Source of the DNA: Medicago truncatula
Lineage: Eukaryota > Streptophyta > Magnoliopsida > Fabales > Fabaceae
Length of the DNA: 64,000 nt
Reading direction: 5' to 3'
Assembly (NCBI RefSeq): GCF_003473485.1
Contig: NC_053043.1
Location: 38,478,576 to 38,542,575, forward strand
In this document: piece after piece, positions 1 through 11,564 of the stretch
Layout of the letters: each line of letters begins with the position of its first letter
Position numbering within the stretch: the first letter of the stretch is position 1
Translations under genes and position numbers: made by a program
Notes under the pieces: model-generated
Told to the model about the DNA's origin: nothing
Databases searched by the model: none
What the model saw: the letters and a program-made list of their open reading frames with translations, nothing else

Positions 1-415
1 TTTGTGAAATCTCACCCCTTCTGCTTGAAAATGTTGCTCTTCGTATGAGTAACTTGCAGGTATTAATGATTAGTAGGAGTGGTGGCTCAAGTGTCTCTAG
101 GTGCTCTGATACGTAACGGGATGAGAACTTTGTTATTGCTTTCTATTCCTTACGTATTGTTTTTGAAGAATTATGACTATGTTTTTAGAATGGATTTTTA
201 TGACATAATTGTAAAGAGGCCTTAGTGCCAAAGACTGGTTTTAGTTATTGAATAAATTCCGCTGCGAAGTATTAAAGATTTTGTTATTGAATTTTAAAGG
301 ATAAATAGTTATTTATTCAGTTTATGATTTTATGAAAAGAAGTGTAGCATTCCGTTTACGTGAATAACTTTGATTATTAAATTAAATTTTTATGTTGGGA
401 AAATGGGGTGTTACA
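1..415 (+). mobile_element. 3' end of an LTR (copy A, cut by window edge)
   Basis: This stretch is nearly identical to the last 415 bases of the two full LTRs downstream (3511-3925 and 7080-7494). It ends in GGGTGTTACA at 406-415, the inverse of the TGTAACACCC with which the full LTRs begin. A primer binding site follows directly, so this is the right end of a 5' LTR whose start lies outside the window. Confidence 0.9.
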
Positions 416-705
416 ATTGGTTTCAGAGCAGGTCGGTCCGTCCGGCCAAGTAGTTGAGTCGTGTCGAGTTTAGTAACAGTTGTATTACTGTCTTTATGTT
501 GTTTGATTGATTGTTGTTGTGTTTCAGATTAATAGTTATGTTTATTATGTGATCATGTTTGATTGACTAACTTTGATGTGGTTTACATATTTTGTTGAAG
601 TTTCTATTTGGCTAAATATAGATTAAGATATTTAAGCAAATAATTGAATTCATTACTTTTGTGCTTTGAATTTCGAGGACGAAATTCTTTTAAGGGGGGG
701 AGAGT
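416..705 (+). mobile_element. 290-bp internal region of LTR retrotransposon, first copy
   Basis: The whole interval between two LTRs. At 418-429 TGGTTTCAGAGC is one base off the usual plant tRNA-iMet primer binding site (TGGTATCAGAGC). At 692-704 an AAGGGGGGGAGAG tract is the polypurine tract, directly before the next LTR. The segment at 670-692 resembles the pol 3' end seen in chromovirus-type Ty3/Gypsy elements. No gag, protease, RT, RNase H or integrase coding is present. The copy at 3926-4214 matches it except for one G fewer in the polypurine run. Read as a non-autonomous deletion derivative that kept only the priming signals. Confidence 0.85.
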
Positions 706-932
706 TGTAACACCCTCTCTAATTATTTGAATATTTTTAATGAGTTTAAAATACACTTATATGATTTGTATGATTTATATGATTTATTTTGATGAGTGAT
801 ATTTTGTTATGATATATGTTGGTATTTATTAGAAATATATATATGTTATTTGGTTAGGAAATATAAATGTTATTTGATTTAGAAATATATATGTTATTTG
901 ATTTAGAAATATATATATGTTATTTCATTTAG

Positions 933-934
<2 letters not shown>

Positions 935-968
<34 letters not shown>
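935..968 (+). repeat. (AT)17 microsatellite in LTR B
   Basis: Thirty-four bases of uninterrupted AT dinucleotide. The same site in LTR C (4444-4501) has 29 units, so this is one of the few differences between the two LTRs. Confidence 0.95.
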
Positions 969-974
<6 letters not shown>

Positions 975-1399
975 TGGTTTAGAAATATAAATGTTATTTG
1001 TTATAAAAATACATATGATTTGTTGCATAAATAAATGTGATTTGTTATAGAAATAAACGTTATTTGTTGTAGAAATATATGTTAATTTGTGTAGAGATAT
1101 ATGTTATTTTGTGTAGAAATATATGTTATCTGGTGTAGAAATATATTTCTTATTTGGTGTAGAAATATATATATATATGTTATAGAAATATATTTGTTAT
1201 AGAGATATAATTGTTATTTGTTGTATAAATATTATATATATATATTAGAATAGAATATTGAGATTTTGGTAGGCAATCTAATATATTTTTGTACTTAATA
1301 TAATATATTTTGGTACTCAATTGATATATTTAATTACTAGATCTAATAGGTGCATTACTTGTTTCCAAAGTTTCTCACTTATTAGTTGTAAATTATCTC

Positions 1400-1407
1400 T
1401 ATAAATA
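1400..1407 (+). promoter_or_regulatory. TATA box of LTR B promoter
   Basis: TATAAATA in a CTCTATAAATAGAG context, followed about 30 bases later by CATTCTACACACC, a plausible transcription start. It marks the probable U3/R boundary near 1430. The same sequence recurs in LTR C at 4933-4940. Confidence 0.7.
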
Positions 1408-3925
1408 GAGAACTCACACAGTGCATTCTACACACCGAAATTCACAGTTGATACTTCCTGTGCTTTTCTTCTCTTCTCCCTCTTTTGACTTGTGTTGACG
1501 AGTCTTTCTTCTTTTTCTACTCCTTTCTGTCCCTTCGGAACTAAAAGTGTTCTTAAGACTATAATCCCTCTTCGGTTTAATATCCTTTTAGATAAGAGAA
1601 AGCGGTAGAGTCCTTCGTCGATCAATCCAAAGGTAAGGGTGAGACTAACTTTGCAATTCTATTAAGTATGTGAATCAATGGTTAGGTTTAACATGATGTA
1701 GGATGAGTTTTTGAGGAATTGAAAAGTAGGTTAAAATTGAAGAATTAATGAATAAACGGTAGAAACTTGTTAAAAAGATGTAGAAACTGTCCTTAGACCT
1801 TAGATAATGATTAAGATGATTTGATGATATTTATAATGTTATATAATTAGATATATATTGCATGAATTATGTTTTATGATTGAGATGTTGATGACGTGCA
1901 TTTGTAATTGTTTTATATGATGATTATCATTATTGATTGATACTATTTTGTAGTTGTGATGAATATGATTTACTTTGATGATATGATTAATGAGAGAATA
2001 TTATATATTGTGAATTAATGATTAAATGCATTACTTGAAATATTATTGAATGATCAAGATGTTGAAATGAATTGTTATTAAGCTTGATATGAATTGATTA
2101 TGCTGCAATTGTTGTTAAACTAAGTTGCATGAGTTGTTGTTGATTATCATTTGATATTGTTATATCTTGAGATGTTTACGTGTCGCCTATGTTGCTGTTG
2201 TTGGTTATGGGAAATATTTATATGACTTATGTGGAAGATGTATGATGTTTAAGTTGTTGATACTTCATATTAATATTGTTATGTTGTGAATTGCTTGTGT
2301 TGTTTCTGTTGCTGTTATGAACTGCTAAGTTGTTTGTAATGTGATTAAATGATTAAATGCATTACTCGAAATATTATTGAATTATATTAGGAGCTTTGTC
2401 CTCCGCACGATTATTAGTATGAATAAGTTGATGATGAACTCCAAATTATTGGATGTATAAGTGATAAGTTGATTAAGGTGTCCTGTTGATAGAGTCCATG
2501 CATTAGCATTCATTGAGCTTTGTCCTCACCACGATTAGGAGCTTTGTCCTCCGCACGTTTAGGAGCTTTGTCCTCCGCACGATTAAAGTATATTAATACT
2601 TATGATGACGATTGGTACCACATGCATATAAGTGTCTAAGTTGCATTGTCGCATTTGTCGAGTCAAAGTCGTTGTTGATGAATTATCATCCATGAGTTGT
2701 TAAGTTGTCGATGAATTATCATCTATGAGTTGTCGAGTTGTCTTCTACCCATGTGTTGTTAAAGAAGTACCTATGAAGATTATACGATGTTTATGATGTG
2801 AATTATATGATGTTGACTAAGATGTTGCTATGTTGTTTAAGATATTGATTATGATATTGTTATATTGTTATGTTGTTATGATGTTGTATATGATACTGAT
2901 TATAATGTTATGATGTTGTTTACGATGTTGATTATATGATATTATTATGATGCTATATGTTGTGATGTATATAAGTGTTATTATTAAGTGATGAATATAT
3001 TGTTTTATATATGATTAATATTATTAAGTGAATATTATGTTATGTTATTGATGATGATCGAATGTTGTGATTACTTGGTAATTGTTTATCAAAGATGCTA
3101 TGATGTTTAAGATGATATTGTTTAAGATGATTATGTTTAAGATGTTTATGTTGAAGATTTATGATGTTGATTATGGTGTTAGTATGTGTTGATTACATTT
3201 TGATAAGATGATGAATATGTTGTTGTTGTTATATTATTATATTATGATGAGATGATGTATATGTTGTTATTATATAATTAAGATGATTAATATGTGTTGT
3301 TCATGTCGTTATAAGATGATGATCTATGTTGTTATGATTTGGTTATTATGGGTTATATGATGATGTTTATAATGTGATGAATATGAAGTAAATGATAATT
3401 AGAAGTTGGTTGAACTATTAAGAATTATTATGAAGAATTATTATTACTAATAGATGAAGTTATTTATGTTGTTAAATATAATTATTGAATTATATGCTTG
3501 ATATTATTGTTTTGTGAAATCTCACCCCTTCTGCTTGAAAATGTTGCTCTTCGTATGAGTAACTTGCAGGTATTAATGATTAGTAGGAGTGGTGGCTCAA
3601 GTGTCTCTAGGTGCTCTGATACGTAACGGGATGAGAACTTTGTTATTGCTTTCTATTCCTTACGTATTGTTTTTGAAGAATTATGACTATGTTTTTAGAA
3701 TGGATTTTTATGACATAATTGTAAAGAGGCCTTAGTGCCAAAGACTGGTTTTAGTTATTGAATAAATTCCGCTGCGAAGTATTAAAGATTTTGTTATTGA
3801 ATTTTAAAGGATAAATAGTTATTTATTCAGTTTATGATTTTATGAAAAGAAGTGTAGCATTCCGTTTACGTGAATAACTTTGATTATTAAATTAAATTTT
3901 TATGTTGGGAAAATGGGGTGTTACA

Positions 3926-4214
3926 ATTGGTTTCAGAGCAGGTCGGTCCGTCCGGCCAAGTAGTTGAGTCGTGTCGAGTTTAGTAACAGTTGTATTACTG
4001 TCTTTATGTTGTTTGATTGATTGTTGTTGTGTTTCAGATTAATAGTTATGTTTATTATGTGATCATGTTTGATTGACTAACTTTGATGTGGTTTACATAT
4101 TTTGTTGAAGTTTCTATTTGGCTAAATATAGATTAAGATATTTAAGCAAATAATTGAATTCATTACTTTTGTGCTTTGAATTTCGAGGACGAAATTCTTT
4201 TAAGGGGGGAGAGT
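3926..4214 (+). mobile_element. 289-bp internal region of LTR retrotransposon, second copy
   Basis: Same content as 416-705: PBS-like TGGTTTCAGAGC at 3928-3939, no coding domains, and a polypurine tract at 4202-4213 next to the LTR start. It differs from the first copy by one G in the polypurine run. Confidence 0.85.
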
Positions 4215-4441
4215 TGTAACACCCTCTCTAATTATTTGAATATTTTTAATGAGTTTAAAATACACTTATATGATTTGTATGATTTATATGATTTATTTTG
4301 ATGAGTGATATTTTGTTATGATATATGTTGGTATTTATTAGAAATATATATATGTTATTTGGTTAGGAAATATAAATGTTATTTGATTTAGAAATATATA
4401 TGTTATTTGATTTAGAAATATATATATGTTATTTCATTTAG

Positions 4442-4443
<2 letters not shown>

Positions 4444-4501
<58 letters not shown>
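4444..4501 (+). repeat. (AT)29 microsatellite in LTR C
   Basis: Fifty-eight bases of pure AT repeat at the site that has 17 units in LTR B. Confidence 0.95.
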
Positions 4502-4507
<6 letters not shown>

Positions 4508-4932
4508 TGGTTTAGAAATATAAATGTTATTTGTTATAAAAATACATATGATTTGTTGCATAAATAAATGTGATTTGTTATAGAAATAAACGTTATTTGT
4601 TGTAGAAATATATGTTAATTTGTGTAGAGATATATGTTATTTTGTGTAGAAATATATGTTATCTGGTGTAGAAATATATTTCTTATTTGGTGTAGAAATA
4701 TATATATATATGTTATAGAAATATATTTGTTATAGAGATATAATTGTTATTTGTTGTATAAATATTATATATATATATTAGAATAGAATATTGAGATTTT
4801 GGTAGGCAATCTAATATATTTTTGTACTTAATATAATATATTTTGGTACTCAATTGATATATTTAATTACTAGATCTAATAGGTGCATTACTTGTTTCCA
4901 AAGTTTCTCACTTATTAGTTGTAAATTATCTC

Positions 4933-4940
4933 TATAAATA
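4933..4940 (+). promoter_or_regulatory. TATA box of LTR C promoter
   Basis: TATAAATA in the same context as at 1400-1407, offset by 3533 bases. Confidence 0.7.
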
Positions 4941-6735
4941 GAGAACTCACACAGTGCATTCTACACACCGAAATTCACAGTTGATACTTCCTGTGCTTTT
5001 CTTCTCTTCTCCCTCTTTTGACTTGTGTTGACGAGTCTTTCTTCTTTTTCTACTCCTTTCTGTCCCTTCGGAACTAAAAGTGTTCTTAAGACTATAATCC
5101 CTCTTCGGTTTAATATCCTTTTAGATAAGAGAAAGCGGTAGAGTCCTTCGTCGATCAATCCAAAGGTAAGGGTGAGACTAACTTTGCAATTCTATTAAGT
5201 ATGTGAATCAATGGTTAGGTTTAACATGATGTAGGATGAGTTTTTGAGGAATTGAAAAGTAGGTTAAAATTGAAGAATTAATGAATAAACGGTAGAAACT
5301 TGTTAAAAAGATGTAGAAACTGTCCTTAGACCTTAGATAATGATTAAGATGATTTGATGATATTTATAATGTTATATAATTAGATATATATTGCATGAAT
5401 TATGTTTTATGATTGAGATGTTGATGACGTGCATTTGTAATTGTTTTATATGATGATTATCATTATTGATTGATACTATTTTGTAGTTGTGATGAATATG
5501 ATTTACTTTGATGATATGATTAATGAGAGAATATTATATATTGTGAATTAATGATTAAATGCATTACTTGAAATATTATTGAATGATCAAGATGTTGAAA
5601 TGAATTGTTATTAAGCTTGATATGAATTGATTATGCTGCAATTGTTGTTAAACTAAGTTGCATGAGTTGTTGTTGATTATCATTTGATATTGTTATATCT
5701 TGAGATGTTTACGTGTCGCCTATGTTGCTGTTGTTGGTTATGGGAAATATTTATATGACTTATGTGGAAGATGTATGATGTTTAAGTTGTTGATACTTCA
5801 TATTAATATTGTTATGTTGTGAATTGCTTGTGTTGTTTCTGTTGCTGTTATGAACTGCTAAGTTGTTTGTAATGTGATTAAATGATTAAATGCATTACTC
5901 GAAATATTATTGAATTATATTAGGAGCTTTGTCCTCCGCACGATTATTAGTATGAATAAGTTGATGATGAACTCCAAATTATTGGATGTATAAGTGATAA
6001 GTTGATTAAGGTGTCCTGTTGATAGAGTCCATGCATTAGCATTCATTGAGCTTTGTCCTCACCACGATTAGGAGCTTTGTCCTCCGCACGTTTAGGAGCT
6101 TTGTCCTCCGCACGATTAAAGTATATTAATACTTATGATGACGATTGGTACCACATGCATATAAGTGTCTAAGTTGCATTGTCGCATTTGTCGAGTCAAA
6201 GTCGTTGTTGATGAATTATCATCCATGAGTTGTTAAGTTGTCGATGAATTATCATCTATGAGTTGTCGAGTTGTCTTCTACCCATGTGTTGTTAAAGAAG
6301 TACCTATGAAGATTATACGATGTTTATGATGTGAATTATATGATGTTGACTAAGATGTTGCTATGTTGTTTAAGATATTGATTATGATATTGTTATATTG
6401 TTATGTTGTTATGATGTTGTATATGATACTGATTATAATGTTATGATGTTGTTTACGATGTTGATTATATGATATTATTATGATGCTATATGTTGTGATG
6501 TATATAAGTGTTATTATTAAGTGATGAATATATTGTTTTATATATGATTAATATTATTAAGTGAATATTATGTTATGTTATTGATGATGATCGAATGTTG
6601 TGATTACTTGGTAATTGTTTATCAAAGATGCTATGATGTTTAAGATGATATTGTTTAAGATGATTATGTTTAAGATGTTTATGTTGAAGATTTATGATGT
6701 TGATTATGGTGTTAGTATGTGTTGATTACATTTTG

Positions 6736-6807
6736 ATAAGATGATGAATATGTTGTTGTTGTTATATTATTATAAGATGATGAATATGTTGTTGTTGTTA
6801 TATTATT
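6736..6807 (+). repeat. 36-bp tandem duplication in LTR C
   Basis: Two exact 36-base units (6736-6771 and 6772-6807) where LTR B has one. It is a copy-specific marker that distinguishes the LTRs of the array. Confidence 0.9.
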
Positions 6808-7494
6808 ATATTATGATGAGATGATGTATATGTTGTTATTATATAATTAAGATGATTAATATGTGTTGTTCATGTCGTTATAAGATGATGATCTATGTTG
6901 TTATGATTTGGTTATTATGGGTTATATGATGATGTTTATAATGTGATGAATATGAAGTAAATGATAATTAGAAGTTGGTTGAACTATTAAGAATTATTAT
7001 GAAGAATTATTATTACTAATAGATGAAGTTATTTATGTTGTTAAATATAATTATTGAATTATATGCTTGATATTATTGTTTTGTGAAATCTCACCCCTTC
7101 TGCTTGAAAATGTTGCTCTTCGTATGAGTAACTTGCAGGTATTAATGATTAGTAGGAGTGGTGGCTCAAGTGTCTCTAGGTGCTCTGATACGTAACGGGA
7201 TGAGAACTTTGTTATTGCTTTCTATTCCTTACGTATTGTTTTTGAAGAATTATGACTATGTTTTTAGAATGGATTTTTATGACATAATTGTAAAGAGGCC
7301 TTAGTGTCAAAGACTGGTTTTAGTTATTGAATAAATTCCGCTGCGAAGTATTAAAGATTTTGTTATTGAATTTTAAAGGATAAATAGTTATTTATTCAGT
7401 TTATGATTTTATGAAAAGAAGTGTAGCATTCCGTTTACGTGAATAACTTTGATTATTAAATTAAATTTTTATGTTGGGAAAATGGGGTGTTACA

Positions 7495-8035
7495 TTAACT
7501 AAAAGTAAAATTAAACTGACATATATGTAGTTTAATCAAAGATTATTGGGCTGAAAGAGCACAATATGGTAAGTTGTGACATATCATAAAATCAATTTCA
7601 ACAAATCTCATTTTACTCTTCAATTTTGCATTTTCACTATTCAACATGTGTAACACACTTCACATTCTAATTTACTCCTTATTTTTCAATAAAATTTTCA
7701 TTAGTTTATTCAAAAAGAAACTACATTTGATGCATCAAATAGAAATAGAATCTAATCCTCAAATTGCCTCAATAATACTTGCATGTACTATCATATATTG
7801 CAGAAGCCGTGTTCATCACACACCCACGATTTTGCTGTAGTCCATACACATATCCAATGGAAAACTTAAAATATCACCAAAGGAAGTGCATCAATGATAT
7901 TGCTATAAATTGTATCAAGAGGACGTGCACCATAATCAGTTGGAATACAAATCAAAATCAAGAAAAAAAAATTTAAAATTGAAAATCACCAGATCTGTTT
8001 TTAAAATTTTAAAATTGAAAAATTTAAAATTTAAA
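7495..8035. other. Unassigned AT-rich spacer
   Basis: Lies between the right end of the LTR array and the truncated gag. It includes A-rich low-complexity sequence at 7967-8035. Short open frames exist but none has a recognisable motif. I see no gene here. Confidence 0.5.
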
Positions 8036-9617
8036 AACTTGGCATATAGAGGCATACGAGACAAAGCTTCAGCAAATGGAATCTGAATGCAAATCCTTTT
8101 AAGTATGTTTAAGAATTTATTAAATCGAGACTCTGAGTTAAGCTTAACGAGCCTTAATGGGGAAAGGGCTTTGTTCTCGTCAAGTGGTTTCTTTATCGCA
8201 TCCTTCTCACCTAGAAGCTTAACACTCTCTCCCTTGACACTTTTGGCTTTAGTAACGGTCTCTTCTAACTTACTGCCCCAAGAGAAATAGCATTGACATG
8301 AGCCTTGGGGTTTGTTTCAGGTTGACCAGGAAAGACTCCTGGTGTTTGAGAAGAGGTGGCCACTTGGGAGATTTGGGTCTCAAGCATTTTGGTGTGTGTG
8401 GCGATAGAATCAACCTTGGTAGTGAGTTTGGAGAGAGAGTCGTTCAGAAATCCTGTTTGGTTTTTCAGTTCTTGAAGATTTTTATTTTGATTAGCTATGA
8501 AATTTTCCAACAAAATCTCTAAACTTGATTTCTGAGCCACTCTCTGGTTGTTTGTATAGCCAGGTGGTGCTGCTTGTCCATAAGAACCCTGAGGATTTTT
8601 GTAAAAATTTTGATTTGGCCTCGTTCCTTGGTTATATTGAGCGTAATTCAGTTGCTCAATATTGGCAGTACTACCTAACTGACAATCAACACCGATATGA
8701 CCGGATATACCACAGATTTCACAAGGAGGGGATGCAGAAGAAGGTGTGACAACATTAACATTAAGTTTTTCAAATTTTTGGGTTAATGCCTCAACCTTAG
8801 CAGCAAGGTGATTATATTCAGAGACTTCGTATATACCTGCCTCTTTCTTAGAGGGAGTAGGAGCGGTGACGGCTCTCTCGTTGGTCCATTGGTAGTGATT
8901 CTGAGCCATGTCTTCAATCAAGGCATAAGCCTCCGTATAATTTTTGTTCATTAGAGCTCCACCTGCAGCTGCATCAACAGACATGTTAGTGGTATATGAC
9001 AAGCCATTATAAAACGTGTGGACTATAAGCCACTTTTCCAAGTCATGGTGGGGACAAAGTCTAAGCATTTCCTTGAAACGCTCCCACGCTTCATAGAGAG
9101 ACTCCCCATCTTTTTGATTGAACCGCGTGATTTGATCTCTTAGTTTAGCGGTTTTAGATGGGGGGAAAAATCGGGCAAGGAATGCTCGCCTCATATCGTC
9201 CCATGAAGTGATGGAACCGACTTCTAGGGAATGGAACCAAGCGCTAGCTCTATCCCTTAAGGAAAAGGGAAAGAGATGAAGTCTTACGGCTTCTTGGTTC
9301 TCTTTTATGGTGCCACTGAGTCTAAGGAAGGAAGAAATATGGAGATTTGGATCCTCAGTGGGTGATCCAGAAAACTGATTTTGCTGCACCAAATTGAGTA
9401 GTGCAGGCTTGATCTCGAAGTTATTACCCTCAACCGTTGGGTACACGATAATAGCTTGTGGCTCTTCCGTTGAAGGAGTAGCATACTCTTTAAGAGTGCG
9501 TTCAGCCATAGCAGTATTATTTTGTGCCTCTCTCTTTTTCTTATGCAAATATCTTTCGATCTCAGGAATAAATTCTCCGAGACTTTTACTTCTTCGCATA
9601 AGAAATCGAGAACCCAA
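8036..9617 (-). pseudogene. Truncated, frameshifted Athila-like gag
   Basis: The minus-strand frame from 9617 to 8265 encodes 450 residues of a Ty3/Gypsy Athila-type Gag: an N-terminal capsid region (retrotransposon gag core around WDDMRRAFLARFFP and YEAWERFKEMLRLCPHH), then a CX2CX4HX4C zinc knuckle (CEICGISGHIGVDC). A one-base loss near 8277-8280 breaks the frame. The neighbouring frame resumes directly and continues a typical Gag tail down to about 8036, ending near a PLYAKFL motif. There the homology stops at A-rich sequence. Protease, RT and integrase are absent, so the element is deleted as well as frameshifted. The start was chosen because it follows the PBS and leader. Confidence 0.85.
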
Positions 9618-9713
9618 GAAGTTAATTGGTAATACAAAGAAAGAAATAGAAGAGAAGAGGAAGAGAAAAAGGAGTTCTAATCAAAAAGAAAAAAGTTAAT
9701 TAAATTAGTTTAC

Positions 9714-9731
9714 TCCCCGGCAGCGGCGCAA
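9714..9731 (-). other. Primer binding site, tRNA-Asp type
   Basis: On the minus strand this reads TTGCGCCGCTGCCGGGGA, close to the tRNA-Asp PBS used by Athila elements (TGGCGCCGTTGCCGGGGA). It lies between the LTR and gag, which fixes the element's orientation as minus. Confidence 0.75.
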
Positions 9732-9737
9732 AAAACT

Positions 9738-10941
9738 TGATGGGATAAAACCGCAAGTGCACGGTCTTACCGAAGTAGTATGAAAAGAGTATCGTTCCGA
9801 CAAGGAGTAGTTTAATTTAATTAACCTTTGGAAATGATTAGAGGAGAAAAGAATTGTAAGTTGGGGTTTTCAAACGGTTGAAAATTAATATAATAAAAAG
9901 AGCCTTGGGATCGTTGGTTTCATCTAAATAACAAGTCTTTCTCAAACCAAAACTATAAGCTTATAATGTTATGTTAGACCTAATTTCTCGAGACAGTTTC
10001 TCTTATGTTCCTCTAGCAGCCAAGCCTATTTCGCTGACTTGTTTATTATTAGATTTTGGTTCCTCTAACAACCAAGCCTATTTCGCTGACTTGATTGTTA
10101 TTAGTTCCCTTGAAGATCGAAACTATATGTCTCAAAGATTGCAAAGCCTATTTCGCTGACTTTGCAATCCTTGTCTAAATTCACTTGTTCGAATATCAAA
10201 GCTCCACTTTCGTTTTATGAATTGATATTTGAAATAATGGATAAACAATTATCAAACCCTCCACTTTCGTTTCTACAGAATGTTAAAACGGTGAATTTAG
10301 ATAAGAAATTAGGGTTACATAAGATTAAGGCTTAGAGCTTGCTTTGATTAGGATTATGTCATTTAGACTTATCCAACAATCCCAAGACAAGGAGAAGTCT
10401 ACTCACTCATGTTCATCGTAGACATGGGGGAGAAGAGAGAAAGCATAAAGGTAACTGACAAGAAAATAAAGGAAAAGAAAAGAACTTTAATTAGAAAAGC
10501 AATTGTCACTTATTGAATTCCAAGTAAAGATGAATATTTGTGATGGATGGCTACTCTATTTATAGCATACATTTGACTTAAAATCTAAGCAATTACATTT
10601 GGGCTAAAAATAGAGTAGCTTAAAATCTAAGCAAAAAGCAGCAAAAGGCACTCTGGAGGGTGGCACGGCCATGCCAAGGCTAGCACGGGCCGTGCCAAGC
10701 TTCTGACTTTGGGAAGACGTATTTTTGTCTCTCAATCTTCATATTTTTGCATCCAATCAGCTCCAAGTCCCTTTCTTTTGCTCCAAGACTCAATCCATCC
10801 AATATTCATTCCTGAAATAAAATAAAATGCAATTTGTAGTAAACTATCCTAAAAAGGAAATAATACTAATATATAATAAAATAAAATCTAAATAAAACTA
10901 AACTAAAAAGCATATAAAAATAGTTAATAAATGACTCATCA
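9738..10941 (-). mobile_element. 5' LTR of the Athila-like element (1204 bp)
   Basis: Plus-strand ends are TGATGGGATA and GACTCATCA, so TG...CA is respected. It adjoins the PBS at 9714-9731. The same family recurs as a lone LTR at 58370-59623, sharing the opening block, the repeated TATTTCGCTGACTT segments and the CCACTTTCGTTT segments. A GC-rich imperfect palindrome (GGCACGGCCATGCC, GCACGGGCCGTGCC) lies near 10661-10700. No second LTR is found to the left. Confidence 0.8.
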
Positions 10942-10971
10942 CCAGACAAGCTTTAGTAAGAAATATTATGA

Positions 10972-11272
10972 TCACCCATCAACCCTTTTAATCCCAATTG
11001 GCTTAGAAGAAACATTTATGAGTCTATCCGCACCATGAAAAACACATTCCATTTCGCTCTTCCATGTAACTCCCAACTTCATTTTTTACCATCTCTTGTA
11101 TAACCACCATAAATTCACCACTCAAATTCTACACTCCAATACCAGCTTCTTCAGAAACTTTGGCCACTTTCGCCGCTGTCACTAGTTGCGGCTCCGATGT
11201 TCTTTCTACATGAATGCATGCATCTTCCGGCAAACTCATCACTACTTCCTCCACTACCTTGACCCATTAATG
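10972..11272 (-). pseudogene. Broken C-terminal fragment of a MYB44/73-like gene
   Basis: On the minus strand a frame from about 11272 reads VKVVEEVVMSLPEDACIHVE, continues through an AAKVAKVSEEAGIGV stretch, meets a stop, then reads NLSGEFMVVIQEMVKNEVG and SYMEERNGMCF. A shift of one frame then gives ADRLINVSSKPIGIKRVDG and a stop at 10974-10972. The EF-x-VVxQEMVKxEVxSYMEE block and basic tail resemble the C-terminus of subgroup 22 R2R3-MYB proteins as I remember them. No MYB repeats are visible, and the LTR starts 30 bases beyond the stop. With a nonsense codon and a frameshift it is not functional. Confidence 0.45.
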
Positions 11273-11564
11273 TTGATTCAACAATAATTTCTTTGATAAA
11301 CAATATGTATGTACATTCAGTAAGGAATTAATTTAATAAATATTTGATACTTTTTTTTTCTTTGTTAAAAAAGAAGAACTACTTTTTTTCAAAAAAATTT
11401 AAGAGCCCAGCTCATAAACCCTTTTCTAGTCAAGTAAATACTCTTTAATAAGTTATTAATTTTTTTTAGTAAGTTATACTTAATATCGTATATGAAAATA
11501 ATTTTATTTGTGAACAAATTAATTAGGAAAATCTATTTTTAATTGTTTCTTCTGAGAGGGAGGT

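Larger units (their letters stand above)
706..3925 (+). mobile_element. Complete LTR, copy B (3220 bp)
   Basis: Bounded by TGTAACACCC and GGGTGTTACA, a perfect 10-bp inverted terminal pair, with PPT before and PBS after. It carries a TATA box at 1400-1407, a (TA)n tract, four copies of a GAGCTTTGTCCTC motif (2389-2410, 2515-2534, 2537-2557, 2561-2582) and a long GAT/TTG-rich, C-poor 3' half. It serves as 3' LTR of the left unit and 5' LTR of the right unit. Tekay-like chromovirus ancestry is an inference from the ends and PBS. Confidence 0.9.
4215..7494 (+). mobile_element. Complete LTR, copy C (3280 bp), right end of array
   Basis: Starts TGTAACACCC and ends GGGTGTTACA at 7494, followed by unrelated sequence (TTAACTAAAAG). 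The 60-bp excess over LTR B is fully explained by 24 extra bases of AT repeat and a 36-bp tandem duplication (6736-6771 / 6772-6807). By eye there are very few substitutions, for example C to T at 7307. Such similarity suggests recent formation. The flanking target duplication cannot be tested because the left end is outside the window. Confidence 0.9.

Noticed and set aside
1428..1625. 65-residue minus-strand frame repeated at 4961-5158
   Set aside because: It lies in the transcribed-strand complement of the LTR just after the TATA box, has basic low-complexity composition and recurs only because the LTR is repeated.
2389..2582. Spaced short repeats resembling a CRISPR array
   Set aside because: Plant LTR context, irregular spacing and only four copies; CRISPR arrays do not occur in plant nuclear DNA.
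8298..8749. Plus-strand frames of 74 residues
   Set aside because: They are antisense to the well-supported Athila gag.
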